Assembly: GCA_903919125.1 (NCBI GenBank)
Contig: CAIXGS010000005.1
Coordinates: 1-64,000, forward strand
Length of the DNA: 64,000 nt
Source: an uncultured Spartobacteria bacterium
GTDB taxonomy: Bacteria > Verrucomicrobiota > Verrucomicrobiia > Chthoniobacterales > Chthoniobacteraceae
Direction of reading: 5' to 3'
This document shows, one piece after another, positions 33,259 to 42,336 of the stretch. Below the pieces are notes generated by a model. It saw only the letters and a program-made list of their open reading frames with translations. It did no database searches and was not told the origin of the DNA. Position 1 is the first letter of the stretch. Each line of letters starts with the position of its first letter. Both the position numbers and the translations under genes were made by a program.

Positions 33259-34857
33259 TTATTTCCCCAAGTTCACGGTTTGGCAGGAGAAGATGTCGGG
33301 ATTATCGAGCAGTTCCGCCACTAGGGCTGGGCCAGGGACGGAGTCGAGATTCAGCACGGTCAGAGCGCGCCCGCCGACTTCGTTTCGAGAGAGCGACATG
33401 CTTGCGATGTTGACTCCGTGTTTGCCGAAAAGGGTGCCGACTTCGCCCACAATCCCGGGGCGATCCTTGTTTTCAAAAATGAAAATCACGCCCTCAGGAC
33501 GCGCTTCCACGTGGCGCCCGTTGATTTTTACGATCCGGGGCGTGCTGCCAAAGAAGGTGCCAGCGACAGAAGACCAGCCGCCTTCTCCGGTGGCTGTCAG
33601 CTCTATGAGTTCTGCGAAATCGGGGGAAAGCGACTCGCTGGATTCTGTGACATTGAGTCCTAAATGCTCCGCAAAACCCGGGACATTGACGATATTGACC
33701 TCTTCTCCGCCAGCCTGACGCAGGAATCCCAACAGCACCGCGCGGGTAACTGGCTTGGTGTTGAGCTCGTTAATTTTGCCCTGGAAGTTAATGTTGATGG
33801 CGCTGCTTCGCTTGGAAACGATCTGCGAGAGGAAAAGGCCCATCTTCTCCCCCAAACTCACGTACGGGGAAAGTTGGACCATCGTCTTGGCATCCACGCT
33901 GGGCATGTTCACCGCATTTCGGATTTCACCCTGCAAAATGGCGGCGCGGATTTGTTGTGCGACCTCGATGCCGACACTCTCCTGAGCCTCGGCGGTGGAC
34001 GCGCCCAAATGGGGCGTGAATACGACGTTGTTGAGTTCGCGCAACGGACAGTTTGCGGGGGGCGGCTCCTGTTCGAAGACGTCCAGTGCGGCGGCGGCGA
34101 CGTGGCGTGTTTTGAGGGCGTTGAAGAGTGCATCCTCGTCCACAAGGCCACCGCGGGCGCAGTTGATGATGCGCACGCCTTTGCGGGCCTTGGTCAACCT
34201 TTCCGCATTGATCATGTGCTTGGTCTCGGGCGTGAGCGGCATGTGGACGGTGATATAATCCGCCTGCGGGATGATTTCATCCAGCCGTTCCACCAGTTCC
34301 ACTCCCAAAGATTTGGCCCGTCCCGCCGAGAGGTAGGGGTCGTAGGCGAGCACTCGCATTCCGAAGGCGATGGCGCGGGAGGCCACTTCTGTGCCGATGC
34401 GTCCCATTCCTAAAATGGCGAGGTTTTTTCCGTGTAACTCTACACCCTCAAAGCTTTTGCGATCCCATTTTCCGGCCTTCACCGAGGCATCTGCTTGAGC
34501 GATGTTGCGGGAAATGGCCATCATCAGCGAGAAGGTATGTTCGGCGGTCGAAACGGTATTGCCGCCGGGAGTATTCATCACGATCACCCCTTTTTTGGTG
34601 GCGGCCTCCACGTCGACGTTGTCTACGCCCACTCCGGCACGGCCCACGACCTTGAGTTGAGTCGCAGCCTCCAAGAGACGGGCGGTGACTTTGGTCTGAC
34701 TACGCACCACGAGCCCCTGGTACTGACTGATGATTTTAAGTAGCTGTTCCTCGGTTTGGCCGGTGATCACATCTACTTGCAGGAGTTTGCCTTCGGCTAA
34801 TTCTGCGATGCCGCGTTCGGAGATGGGATCTGCTACAAGGACTTTAGGTATGGTCAT
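33259..34857 (-). CDS. serA: D-3-phosphoglycerate dehydrogenase
   Basis: The 532-residue enzyme oxidises 3-phosphoglycerate in the first step of serine synthesis. It has the 2-hydroxyacid dehydrogenase core with [18 protein letters not shown] for NAD, catalytic Arg in NCARGG, Glu in FEQEPPP and His in FTPHLGAST. The intervening domain and the C-terminal ACT domain ([19 protein letters not shown]) make it the long form that is often regulated by serine. SerA of this type can make 2-hydroxyglutarate, which gives a possible link to the LhgO-like protein at 17735. pepA follows four bases downstream. Confidence 0.95.
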   Translation of the reverse strand: MTIPKVLVADPISERGIAELAEGKLLQVDVITGQTEEQLLKIISQYQGLVVRSQTKVTARLLEAATQLKVVGRAGVGVDNVDVEAATKKGVIVMNTPGGNTVSTAEHTFSLMMAISRNIAQADASVKAGKWDRKSFEGVELHGKNLAILGMGRIGTEVASRAIAFGMRVLAYDPYLSAGRAKSLGVELVERLDEIIPQADYITVHMPLTPETKHMINAERLTKARKGVRIINCARGGLVDEDALFNALKTRHVAAAALDVFEQEPPPANCPLRELNNVVFTPHLGASTAEAQESVGIEVAQQIRAAILQGEIRNAVNMPSVDAKTMVQLSPYVSLGEKMGLFLSQIVSKRSSAININFQGKINELNTKPVTRAVLLGFLRQAGGEEVNIVNVPGFAEHLGLNVTESSESLSPDFAELIELTATGEGGWSSVAGTFFGSTPRIVKINGRHVEARPEGVIFIFENKDRPGIVGEVGTLFGKHGVNIASMSLSRNEVGGRALTVLNLDSVPGPALVAELLDNPDIFSCQTVNLGK

Positions 34858-34981
34858 ATCGAAAAAGAGAAATAGCGTGGGATTCTCTTTGCCTTCAACC
34901 GAAGCGCAAAGGGAAAAAAGTTTTTTCCAAAAATCGCCCTTACAAAGAGGCGGCCTTCAATTATGGCAGAGCAAAAGGGGA

Positions 34982-35007
34982 GGCCAAAGCGCTCGGTAAG
35001 CGCTGCC
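34982..35007 (-). terminator. Possible terminator of the antitoxin transcript
   Basis: An inverted repeat AGCGCT cggta AGCGCT with outer GGC/GCC arms lies 160 bp downstream of the antitoxin gene in its direction. Only a short CCCCTTTT follows on that strand, so termination is plausible but weakly supported. Confidence 0.3.
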
Positions 35008-35165
35008 TTAAATAATTGTTAAAAAGCCTCTCTGGCAATTTGTTAACGACGTCACCTTTGGCAGCGAATCTGACAGTCTTCATGAGGTCAGACTGAACTC
35101 GGGGAAATAGAATTTGTGCTTTACCTTCCCACACGGGCTTTCAGTGACACGCTCAGCGGCATTGT

Positions 35166-35483
35166 TCAGCCGTGAAGCGCCTCCAAAACAAGTCTCGGAT
35201 GCCGCTCCACCATGCTCAGTAACACCTGAGCCGGACCATCAGGGTGTCTCCGCTTCTGTTCCCAGTTTTGAAGGGTACGCTGATTCACCCTCATAAACAG
35301 AGCAAGCTGTCGTTGTGTGAGGCCGAGCTTTGCCCGAAGAGCCTTCACGTCGGGAGTCGTCAAGGGTTCAGAAGCAGCAGTTTTCTCAATAACAAACTCA
35401 CGTGAAGGCTCCATTTCACCGCGCATGATTGCCCCCATTTCGCTCACACCTTGAAGCAGGTTATTAAAATCCTTCTCGTTCAT
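35166..35483 (-). CDS. XRE-family antitoxin (HigA/NadS-like)
   Basis: The 105-residue protein ends with a helix-turn-helix domain: VKALRAKLGLTQRQLALFMR, VNQRTLQNWEQKRRHPDGPA, then LLSMVERHPRLVLEAL. This is the form of antitoxins paired with HigB/RelE-type toxins, in which the toxin gene comes first. Its start overlaps the toxin stop (ATGA), as in intact pairs. The toxin is truncated, so this is now an orphan antitoxin that could still repress its own promoter or block related toxins. Confidence 0.88.
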   Translation of the reverse strand: MNEKDFNNLLQGVSEMGAIMRGEMEPSREFVIEKTAASEPLTTPDVKALRAKLGLTQRQLALFMRVNQRTLQNWEQKRRHPDGPAQVLLSMVERHPRLVLEALHG

Positions 35484-35695
35484 AATGTTTCCTTTTTTAC
35501 GTATTCGCTAAGTGTGGCTAATTGTTTGGTAGTCAGGGTTTCCTGTTTGTTTTTTGAGTAAGCGGTTACCAGATAAATAAAAGTCTCCGTGGCGAGGTAA
35601 TAGATGACTCTGATCCCTCCGCTTTTTCCCCGTCCTCTCGCTGCGCACCTAATCTTCCGCAGGCCTCCGCCTCCCTTAATTAAGTCTTTGGCCCC
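35480..35695 (-). pseudogene. RelE/HigB-type toxin, N-terminus missing
   Basis: The minus strand reads GAKDLIKGGGGLRKIRCAAR, GRGKSGGIRVIYYLATETF and LVTAYSKNKQETLTTKQLA, ending LSEYVKKETL and TGA at the antitoxin start. This is the C-terminal two thirds of a HigB-like toxin of about 105 residues. The first 35-40 residues are missing, and no start codon is available in frame before the end of the autotransporter gene at 35707. The breakpoint lies within about 15 bases of that stop codon. Confidence 0.75.
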
Positions 35696-35706
35696 GGTAA
35701 AGAAGT

Positions 35707-38700
35707 TTAAAACTTCGTCGAGAAGGACAATAAGCCCGTCGTGCTGGTGCCCGTTGTGCCTGAAAACGTACTTGTCACCCCTAAGCGCACAGAATGTTTA
35801 TCTTTGAAGGTAGCCGAAATGCCGCCGTCCAAGACGGTGTCGTCGGCGCTTCGATTGCCCCCTTGGATGGTGAAACTTGTGTTTGAAATTCCCACAAAGT
35901 TTGCACCCACCGCTTTGGAATCCTTGGGAAGGTTGTGCTGCCAATAAACGCCGCCATCAGCAGAGTATTCCATGTCCTTCGCCCTCAGCTTGACGCGAAA
36001 ACGCTGCCCCACCTTTGTTGTGATTTGATAATCCGAGAAGGCGTCCAGATGCGTGGGCAATCCCAAATTGCTCGCCTCGGTTTCGTTCGATGCTGTCTGA
36101 GAATATCTCAAATAACTCACACGGAAAACCGAGGCGGTCTCGAAGGCGCTGTCCGCTGGCAACAAAAAGATCGCGAATCCGAACGACGCCCGGAAATCCT
36201 GACTCTGAAACTTGGATTGATACTGAAAGCCACCGAAATCGGTTCGCTTGGAATCATTTTCAGACAGTCCAAAAAGGACCGAAGAGTCCACGACGAATTG
36301 CTCCATGGGCAGAACAGCATAGAGTCCCAAATGCCAAGAATCGCTGTTCACCTGCGCGTTGTCTCCCGAAGCCCGCATCGTGCCAGTCGCCCCCATCAGA
36401 CCAAGCCGCAAACCACCGAGAGTCCGTTCGACCCCGAGCGCACCGCCGATTCCACGAGTGCTACTGCCTGAAAAAATGCCCTCAGCAGGCTCTGCCTTCT
36501 GATTCGCACTGCTGGTGTAGCCGCTGGTCCAGGCTTCCCATTCTCTAGGCTCCTCGTTTTTCGAGATGCGCATGGGCACTTGATTGTTGGGATCAAAGAA
36601 AACGGTGTCACTGCTGTAACTAAAAGTCGCACTGCTGGCTGCCACGGCCGCGACCAAATCCACGCGATTTTCAATCGTCTCACCCAATGCTCCCAAGCGA
36701 GCAATCCCTGAGCGCGCTGAATCCGCCACAAGGCCCGGTGCCATTTGACTCAGCACGCGCGCTTTGGCATCGCCGTTGCCCCCCAGTTTCGCAATCGCGT
36801 TATTCTGCTGATTCACAGCGGAAATCACCTCCGAAGAGAGCGTCCCGCCCATGTTTAAGGAATCAAAAACCTTCCCAATGGAGCGCAGTCGTGACGCTAG
36901 CGACAAATCTTCAGCCTCAGTTTTGTCTATGGATGAAAGCGTCCCATTGAACGTGGCGATTAGTTTGTCCGTGTTGGTGATTGTGTAAAACGCGTTACGA
37001 TCAAAAGCCAAGGTGCCTGATACTGCTAGAGCAGCGCCCAGTGGGTCAGAGCAGTTGACCACATCGCTCAACAACAGGGGTGAGTTTTTAAGGACCACGG
37101 AGGTGCCGCTCAGTCCCAAAATTTGAACATGGGGATTCAAAGTAAGCCCCGAGGTGCCGCCTGAGACGAACAGTTTGACGGTGGAAATCGTGCTGGCTTG
37201 GATGTTCGCCGCGCTAATGTTTAGTTGCACGTTTGCATTTGCAAAGGTGCTTGCCCCCGTTCCTGTCACCTTGAATTTGGAGCCCTCGTTGAGGATGAAA
37301 TTCCGATCAGAGGAGAACACATAAGGAGTGGGCCCCATGTTCAGTGTGGCGAGCGTGTTTACGGTGTAGCTGACGGTCCCCGTGTTGGAGATGGTCTGCA
37401 TTGTCAAACTCCCTTCGGCAACCGTGACGTTCCCGCCGTTCAAGCTGAGCGTGCCTACATCCAAAGTCCCTTTTCCCAGTTTGGTAAATGCGTAAGAACC
37501 CGCGTTCAACGTACCCCAAACCCGACTATCGCCTCCGCCGGGGACCGTAAGGTTCAAGGCTCTGTCCATCCGCGCTCCTCCCAGAAACTGCACGCTGGAG
37601 ATGGTCGCATTCGTGTAAGTGTCGGACTCGAGGTAGTCTCGGGTCTCATATTCGTCCTTGTTATGACCAAATACAATGTCCGTTCGTGCATCCACTGAGC
37701 CTGAACTTAAAATGCTGGTGATCCTTAATTGTGGGGTTATGTGATCTCCAACGCCTTCGTTGGGAAAGTTTTTAAACAGCGTGAAGCCGCCAAGATCAAG
37801 CGTTGCGCCGTTATGAAGCTTAACAAGGCCCGACCCGTCAAGTGCTTGTGAACTAAGTAGTTTCAGGGTTCCTCCATTGACGCCGATATCTCCGGAGCCA
37901 ACACTAAGGCGGTTTGGGAATCGGAAAAAGTTCACTCCACTCAACTCAACGGTGCCTTGCAAATCAGTACTCAAAGCGCCACCGGAGATTTTCAATCCGA
38001 GTGGAGCACCAAAGTTTGCGTCTCCCGCTCCAGAAATATTCCCCGTTATCCGAAGAACCGTCCCAGTATTTGAGGTCACGGTGGTGGAAGTCCGAAAAGT
38101 CATGCTACCAGATTGGGTTACGGTCCCAGATGATATATTAACAAAATGCCCGCCATTTTGCACTGTAAGTCCCTCAAACGGGCCGGCGCCAAGAATGACA
38201 GGCCTTGTGTTCTCCCCTGGCTGGGTAAAAACAATGGTGGATCTCAGGCCATCGGCTGCCGGCGCAAGGATAATCGGGTTCGTGCCGGAGCCGAGTAGGC
38301 TCATGTTCCCGAGAACGAGTGCCCCTTCGCCCACGATAATGCTGCCTGAAATCACCGCATTTGAGCCGTCCAAATACACGGCACCAGCACCGACCTTATT
38401 CACTGCGCTCTGAATCACGACATCCTTCAAATAAGCACTGTTCTTCAAATAAGCACTGTCTGCTACTGTAAATGTGTTGGGGTGGTCGCGGAGTTGACTA
38501 ACGACGTCCTTCAAAAGAGCATTTTCTGTAGCCCCACTTGGATCGCCCACTAAGTTTACTGTGGCATCGGAGGAGACATAGCCGCGCCCAGAATTCGTCC
38601 CGCTACCAATCAGCGTTCCTTTGACGAGGTTCAGCGTTGTTCCAAAGCCGCTAATGGTACTCGAGAAATTAATGTCCGTATTCGGATTGTAAGGATTGGG

Positions 38701-39192
38701 TAGTCTCAGTCCCAACGTGCCGCCTTGGAGGTTTAAAGTCACCCTTGTGGCGCCTGAGGTCGAAAGAGATCCGACTCTAACTTCAGCGGGCGAGTCTCCG
38801 ATGTTGATTGTGACGGCACCACTCGTAACTCGGCGCACCCCAATTACAGAAGAACCCGACGCCGTGATGCTCCCTCCGCTAGTCGATGCACGTAAATCTT
38901 CAAGTGCCAACCATCCTTGGAAAGTTGGATCCGACCTAGCAACATTCAGATTGAAACTACCTAAATCCAGTGTGCCATCAACAATCACAGTTCCCGCAAT
39001 ATTTAATGTAGAGTTGCCCGACAGTGAGCTGTTCTGATAGCGGACCTTTGGGGGATAGGGAAAGTTCGATATATCGGAAACGCTTCCGATTGTAACCGTC
39101 CCGTTCATAGGGCCCAAGTCAGCTGCAAAGAGGGCGCTCGGATGCAGGATCGTTACGAGCAGGATGGCTAATGCACTCAATGCCCTCAGCAT
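35707..39192 (-). CDS. Autotransporter with C-terminal beta-barrel
   Basis: The protein of about 1161 residues has a signal peptide (MLRALSALAILLVTILHP, cleavage near FAAD), a long passenger rich in Gly, Ser, Thr and Asn with the repeating GTLDLG/GxLxLxG pattern of a beta-helix, and a barrel domain over the last 280 residues ending in Phe (LLSFSTKF), as needed for BAM insertion. It should display a fibre-like passenger at the surface. The frame is open to 39339, but the ATG at 39192 gives the proper signal peptide. Its 3' end abuts a truncated toxin gene, which suggests a rearrangement there. Confidence 0.85.
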   Translation of the reverse strand: MLRALSALAILLVTILHPSALFAADLGPMNGTVTIGSVSDISNFPYPPKVRYQNSSLSGNSTLNIAGTVIVDGTLDLGSFNLNVARSDPTFQGWLALEDLRASTSGGSITASGSSVIGVRRVTSGAVTINIGDSPAEVRVGSLSTSGATRVTLNLQGGTLGLRLPNPYNPNTDINFSSTISGFGTTLNLVKGTLIGSGTNSGRGYVSSDATVNLVGDPSGATENALLKDVVSQLRDHPNTFTVADSAYLKNSAYLKDVVIQSAVNKVGAGAVYLDGSNAVISGSIIVGEGALVLGNMSLLGSGTNPIILAPAADGLRSTIVFTQPGENTRPVILGAGPFEGLTVQNGGHFVNISSGTVTQSGSMTFRTSTTVTSNTGTVLRITGNISGAGDANFGAPLGLKISGGALSTDLQGTVELSGVNFFRFPNRLSVGSGDIGVNGGTLKLLSSQALDGSGLVKLHNGATLDLGGFTLFKNFPNEGVGDHITPQLRITSILSSGSVDARTDIVFGHNKDEYETRDYLESDTYTNATISSVQFLGGARMDRALNLTVPGGGDSRVWGTLNAGSYAFTKLGKGTLDVGTLSLNGGNVTVAEGSLTMQTISNTGTVSYTVNTLATLNMGPTPYVFSSDRNFILNEGSKFKVTGTGASTFANANVQLNISAANIQASTISTVKLFVSGGTSGLTLNPHVQILGLSGTSVVLKNSPLLLSDVVNCSDPLGAALAVSGTLAFDRNAFYTITNTDKLIATFNGTLSSIDKTEAEDLSLASRLRSIGKVFDSLNMGGTLSSEVISAVNQQNNAIAKLGGNGDAKARVLSQMAPGLVADSARSGIARLGALGETIENRVDLVAAVAASSATFSYSSDTVFFDPNNQVPMRISKNEEPREWEAWTSGYTSSANQKAEPAEGIFSGSSTRGIGGALGVERTLGGLRLGLMGATGTMRASGDNAQVNSDSWHLGLYAVLPMEQFVVDSSVLFGLSENDSKRTDFGGFQYQSKFQSQDFRASFGFAIFLLPADSAFETASVFRVSYLRYSQTASNETEASNLGLPTHLDAFSDYQITTKVGQRFRVKLRAKDMEYSADGGVYWQHNLPKDSKAVGANFVGISNTSFTIQGGNRSADDTVLDGGISATFKDKHSVRLGVTSTFSGTTGTSTTGLLSFSTKF
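38425..38460 (-). repeat. 18-bp tandem duplication inside the autotransporter gene
   Basis: CTTCAAATAAGCACTGTY occurs twice in a row and encodes the repeat SAYLKN SAYLKD on the minus strand. A third related LKDVV unit lies 20 codons away. In-frame duplication in a surface passenger is compatible with slippage-driven variation. Confidence 0.75.
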
Positions 39193-39650
39193 GGGCCATT
39201 TGTGATGGAGAGCGTTGAGCCGATACGAGGGCGATTTTCCATCAGGAGCAACCCTTTTTAATCCGCAAACAGGGGCAGACAAGGTACATTGAAGGCTTGG
39301 CATAAGGGGGGATTGGCCATTTTTGAATGCCTGCCGCAATATGTCGAAGATAAAAGTCGCGATAGATTTGCTAACGTTACAATACTGTCGGGGCTTGATT
39401 TAGGGTGACCTACTCAATGTCTGAAAGGTATTGCTATAGGCGCGCAAAATGCTGATCTAGAACAAATAAAGATAGGACATGGCTATTTGCTAGGAGTTGT
39501 CTGCCGTTATGTTTTGTGTGTGAGAAGATTTTTCCCGAAGATGCGCGACTCAGCTTTAGAGATTTGAAACTCCGCTCAAAGCTTTTCCAAGAAGTTGGAA
39601 TATCCTTTGTTTACAAGCGCAGTTTCCGCTCAAACTATCATTCTCCCCCT
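39193..39650 (+). other. Divergent intergenic region between autotransporter and sulfatase
   Basis: These 458 bases hold the upstream in-frame extension of the autotransporter (to 39339) and the upstream extension of the sulfatase frame (from 39516). Neither extension looks like part of a mature protein. Promoters for both genes should lie here, but no convincing -35/-10 pair was identified. Confidence 0.5.
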
Positions 39651-41129
39651 ATGAAACTTATTCTCCATTTCGTCTTTCTTTTCGCGACCTGCTTCTCTCT
39701 TCAAGCGGCAGGATTGGCTGGGAAACATCCGAACATCATTTTCATTCTTACCGATGACCAAGGGTATGGAGATATTTCCGCCCACGGTAATCCCGTTCTC
39801 AAGACTCCGAACATGGATCGCTTGCATGACGAGGGGGTTCGCTTTCTTGATTTTCACGTCAGCCCCACTTGTTCGCCTACGCGATCTGCGCTTTTAACGG
39901 GGCGACATGAATTTAAAAATGGAGTGACCCATACCATTCTCGAAAGAGAAAGAATGGCTCTGGACGCCACGACTCTTCCACAAGTGCTCAAAAAAGCGGG
40001 CTACACTTCTGGGATTTTCGGCAAATGGCACTTGGGGGATGAGGATGCCTACCAGCCTGAAAACCGCGGCTTCGACGAGGTCTTCATCCATGGCGCAGGT
40101 GGGATCGGCCAGCACTATCCAGGTTCCTGCGGAGATGCTCCCGGCAACATGTACGCCTCGCCGTTGATTAAACATAACGGGCAGTTTGAAAAAACGGAGG
40201 GTTACTGCACCGATGTTTTTTTTGCGCAGGCGACGAAGTGGATCGAAAAAGTGAAGGGAGAAAAACCGTTTTACGTGCACATCGCCACCAACGTCCCTCA
40301 CGGCCCGCTACAGGTTCGGGACGAGGATCTGGCCCGTTACAAGGACAAGGTTGCTGATCTGGACGCGGCAAAGTTTTTCGGGATGCTTGCAAATGCCGAC
40401 GACAATATCGGGCGGCTTTTGGCTAAACTTTCAGAGTGGGGAATCGAGAAAAATACTCTCGTGATTTTCATGAATGACAACGGCGGGACCGCTGGATGCA
40501 AAGTGTTTAACGCAGGGATGCGAGGCACCAAGGGGACGCCTTTTCTGGGCGGCACTCGAGCGTCGTCGTTCTGGAGATGGCCCGGCACCTTGAAGCCGGC
40601 CGATGCGAGTCAACTCACCGCGCACATCGATTTTCTCCCAACCTTGGCCGAGATCGCAGGTGCCTCGCTCGACGGAAAAGCCGCTGCCCAGATCGAGGGA
40701 CGCAGCCTTGTGCCGATTCTCGAAAACCCAGCCTCGGAATGGCCGACTCGTACGCTCTTTACACACCTCGGTCGCTGGGCAAAGGACAGTTCCCCAGAGA
40801 CGGGTAAATACATGAATTGCAGCGTTCGCACGAAAGACTTTCATCTGGTGAACATCTCAAAGCAAAACAAGCCTGAGTGGATGCTCTTCGACCTCAGGAA
40901 CGACTTCGGAGAGGCGCACAACGTGGCAGCGGAGAACGGGGCTGTTTTCGAAGAATTAAAAGCCGCGTTTGAGAAATGGTGGCCGACAGTCGTGCCGATG
41001 ATGGTCAATGAGACGGCTCCGCTAGCAGTTGAAAATCCGTTTTGGACATTGTACCGCAAACAGTTTGGAAGCTTGCCCCCGCCCGAATCGGAAGCCTCTC
41101 AAAAGAGGCGTGCCAAGGACGACAAGTAG
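39651..41129 (+). CDS. Secreted sulfatase, arylsulfatase-like
   Basis: The 492-residue enzyme has a signal peptide (MKLILHFVFLFATCFSLQAA), metal ligands in LTDDQGYGD, and the formylglycine motif CSPTR with Cys74. FGKWHLGD, HIATNVPHGPLQ and FMNDNGGTAG complete the alkaline-phosphatase-fold active site. It would cleave sulfate esters of a carbohydrate in the periplasm after maturation of the cysteine. Sulfatase multiplicity is typical of marine and gut Planctomycetes and Verrucomicrobia. ATG 39651 is chosen over the upstream frame start because the signal peptide begins there. Confidence 0.92.
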   Translation: MKLILHFVFLFATCFSLQAAGLAGKHPNIIFILTDDQGYGDISAHGNPVLKTPNMDRLHDEGVRFLDFHVSPTCSPTRSALLTGRHEFKNGVTHTILERERMALDATTLPQVLKKAGYTSGIFGKWHLGDEDAYQPENRGFDEVFIHGAGGIGQHYPGSCGDAPGNMYASPLIKHNGQFEKTEGYCTDVFFAQATKWIEKVKGEKPFYVHIATNVPHGPLQVRDEDLARYKDKVADLDAAKFFGMLANADDNIGRLLAKLSEWGIEKNTLVIFMNDNGGTAGCKVFNAGMRGTKGTPFLGGTRASSFWRWPGTLKPADASQLTAHIDFLPTLAEIAGASLDGKAAAQIEGRSLVPILENPASEWPTRTLFTHLGRWAKDSSPETGKYMNCSVRTKDFHLVNISKQNKPEWMLFDLRNDFGEAHNVAAENGAVFEELKAAFEKWWPTVVPMMVNETAPLAVENPFWTLYRKQFGSLPPPESEASQKRRAKDDK

Positions 41130-41388
41130 GAGTTGTTCTGCTCGGTTTACTCAAGGTTGGGCGGGATTACCAGAGTGTCTGTCCCCTGCATTCCCATCTT
41201 TCCATCGGCGGAGTCAACGGCATCCAAACCGCCGTGAAGAGGGACCCCGACGGATCCCATTGGACCTCCTTGGAACGGCACTGGGTTGCCCTTGTGTTCC
41301 ACCAGCTAGGGCGGGTTTTGGTGGATCGCCAGCTAGCAGAAACCGTTGGTTTGGCGCGGCGCATCATGGCGCCAGGCACGATCAGCAG
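41130..41388. other. No gene recognised
   Basis: About 260 bases between the sulfatase and the DUF2442 gene. A 70-codon minus-strand frame at 41167-41379 is present, but its Trp/Arg/Pro-rich product looks like noise. A decayed gene is possible. Confidence 0.4.
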
Positions 41389-41688
41389 TCAGTTCGCTTC
41401 GGCGTTTTGCACCGCTTCGGGCGCGCCAGCCAGAGACTTGAGTGGAAATCGTTCGGGGTGCTCGATGCTTTCCAAATCCAAATCTACATCCAATGCCGGC
41501 CAAGAAAAATGAGCCCCACTTACTCGCTCCACGTTACAGATTTGCGCTATGCTGGCGGACTGAAACCAAGGGAAATCTTCAAATCCCAGAAAATGCTCCT
41601 TACCGTCAACCAAGAGCCAGAAACCTCGGGGAGAAACGTTGAGTACTTCAAGGTCCAAAGTGACGTTGCCAGTGGGCTCTAATTTCAT
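41389..41688 (-). CDS. DUF2442 domain protein
   Basis: The 99-residue protein carries the DUF2442 signature: VLNVSPRGFWLLVDGKEHFL, FEDFPWF, ICNVERV and a C-terminal WPALDVDLDLESIEHPERFP. DUF2442 proteins are usually found directly after DUF4160 proteins and have been suggested to form toxin-antitoxin-like pairs. The ATG at 41688 lies inside the 3' end of the DUF4160 gene, with a 41-bp overlap. The frame extends upstream to 41733, but the conserved part starts at the chosen ATG. Confidence 0.82.
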   Translation of the reverse strand: MKLEPTGNVTLDLEVLNVSPRGFWLLVDGKEHFLGFEDFPWFQSASIAQICNVERVSGAHFSWPALDVDLDLESIEHPERFPLKSLAGAPEAVQNAEAN

Positions 41689-41863
41689 GGTGATGCTCCT
41701 GAATGATGTGAAAGAGTTCGTGGGTTTCAACATCTCGCAAACCTTTGTTCAGTGCCAGCTCAACAGCAGGCTCCAGCCAGAATTCGGCTTCGCCATTTGG
41801 AGAAGTGACATGAACATGGATGCGAGCTTCTTCCCGCGAGAAAAAGAAAAACCGATACTGCTT
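41648..41863 (-). pseudogene. DUF4160 domain protein, 5' end damaged
   Basis: The minus-strand frame reads YRFFFFSREEARIHVHVTSP, NGEAEFWLEPAVELALNKGL and HELFHIIQEHHHEIRAHWQR, then HFGP and TGA: a nearly complete DUF4160 protein of about 71 residues. The frame is closed upstream by a TAA at 41864-41866, and no start codon precedes the conserved part. The preceding frame continues as CLPLKAVS, so a one-base shift near 41858 may have split the gene. It overlaps the DUF2442 gene. Confidence 0.65.
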
Positions 41864-42077
41864 TTAGCGGAAGACAGTCGGGCTCACCCTCGAAACGTAG
41901 CACTCTCAAACCGCTCAGGAAAGAAGGAAGGCTGCCCTTGCCACGGAAGCAACCCACCCAAAGGGAGTCTGAAATTTTTCCCAATAACGCACGATCAGAG
42001 GATGACGGGCCCAGTCCTAAAATCAGAGTGGTTTTTGAGAGCCGGATAAGGCTTCATAGGAAAACATTATTCCCCTT

Positions 42078-42329
42078 ATGAGCCATTGCCGTTTCTGCAA
42101 CTCCTCTTCCTACGGTTCAGGCTGCTTGCACAGTCCTCACCGCAAACACGAACACATCGCTGACGATCATCACTGCGAGTTTTGCAACTCTGCGAGCTAC
42201 GGCTCCGGATGTCTCTATAGCCCCACTGGAAAACACCGCCATGGCCACGGTTCCCGTTGCATCTGGTGCGGTTCCTCCAGCAATGGCAGTGGTTGTCTTT
42301 ACAGCCCTAACGGGAAACACGAACGCTGA
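42078..42329 (+). CDS. Small triple CxxC-repeat protein, putative zinc binder
   Basis: The 83-residue protein is three tandem units of about 28 residues. Each has the pattern C-x2-C-x8-C followed by LxSPxxKH: Cys 4/7/16, 33/36/45 and 61/64/73, with a run such as SSSYGSGCLHSPHRKH. Spacers contain many histidines (HEH, DDHH, HRHGHG). Three cysteines plus a histidine per unit could bind one zinc each. No signal peptide is present. It lies seven bases from the end of a converging sulfatase gene. I do not recognise a characterised homologue, and the function is unknown. Confidence 0.75.
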   Translation: MSHCRFCNSSSYGSGCLHSPHRKHEHIADDHHCEFCNSASYGSGCLYSPTGKHRHGHGSRCIWCGSSSNGSGCLYSPNGKHER

Positions 42330-42336
42330 GTGAATG

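Noticed and set aside
41167-41379. A 70-codon minus-strand frame rich in Trp, Arg and Pro
   Set aside because: No resemblance to a family and odd composition; reported only as unassigned DNA.
41760-41984. A 74-codon minus-strand frame over the DUF4160 region
   Set aside because: The DUF4160 sequence is in another frame; only the part upstream of 41863 could be its lost N-terminus.
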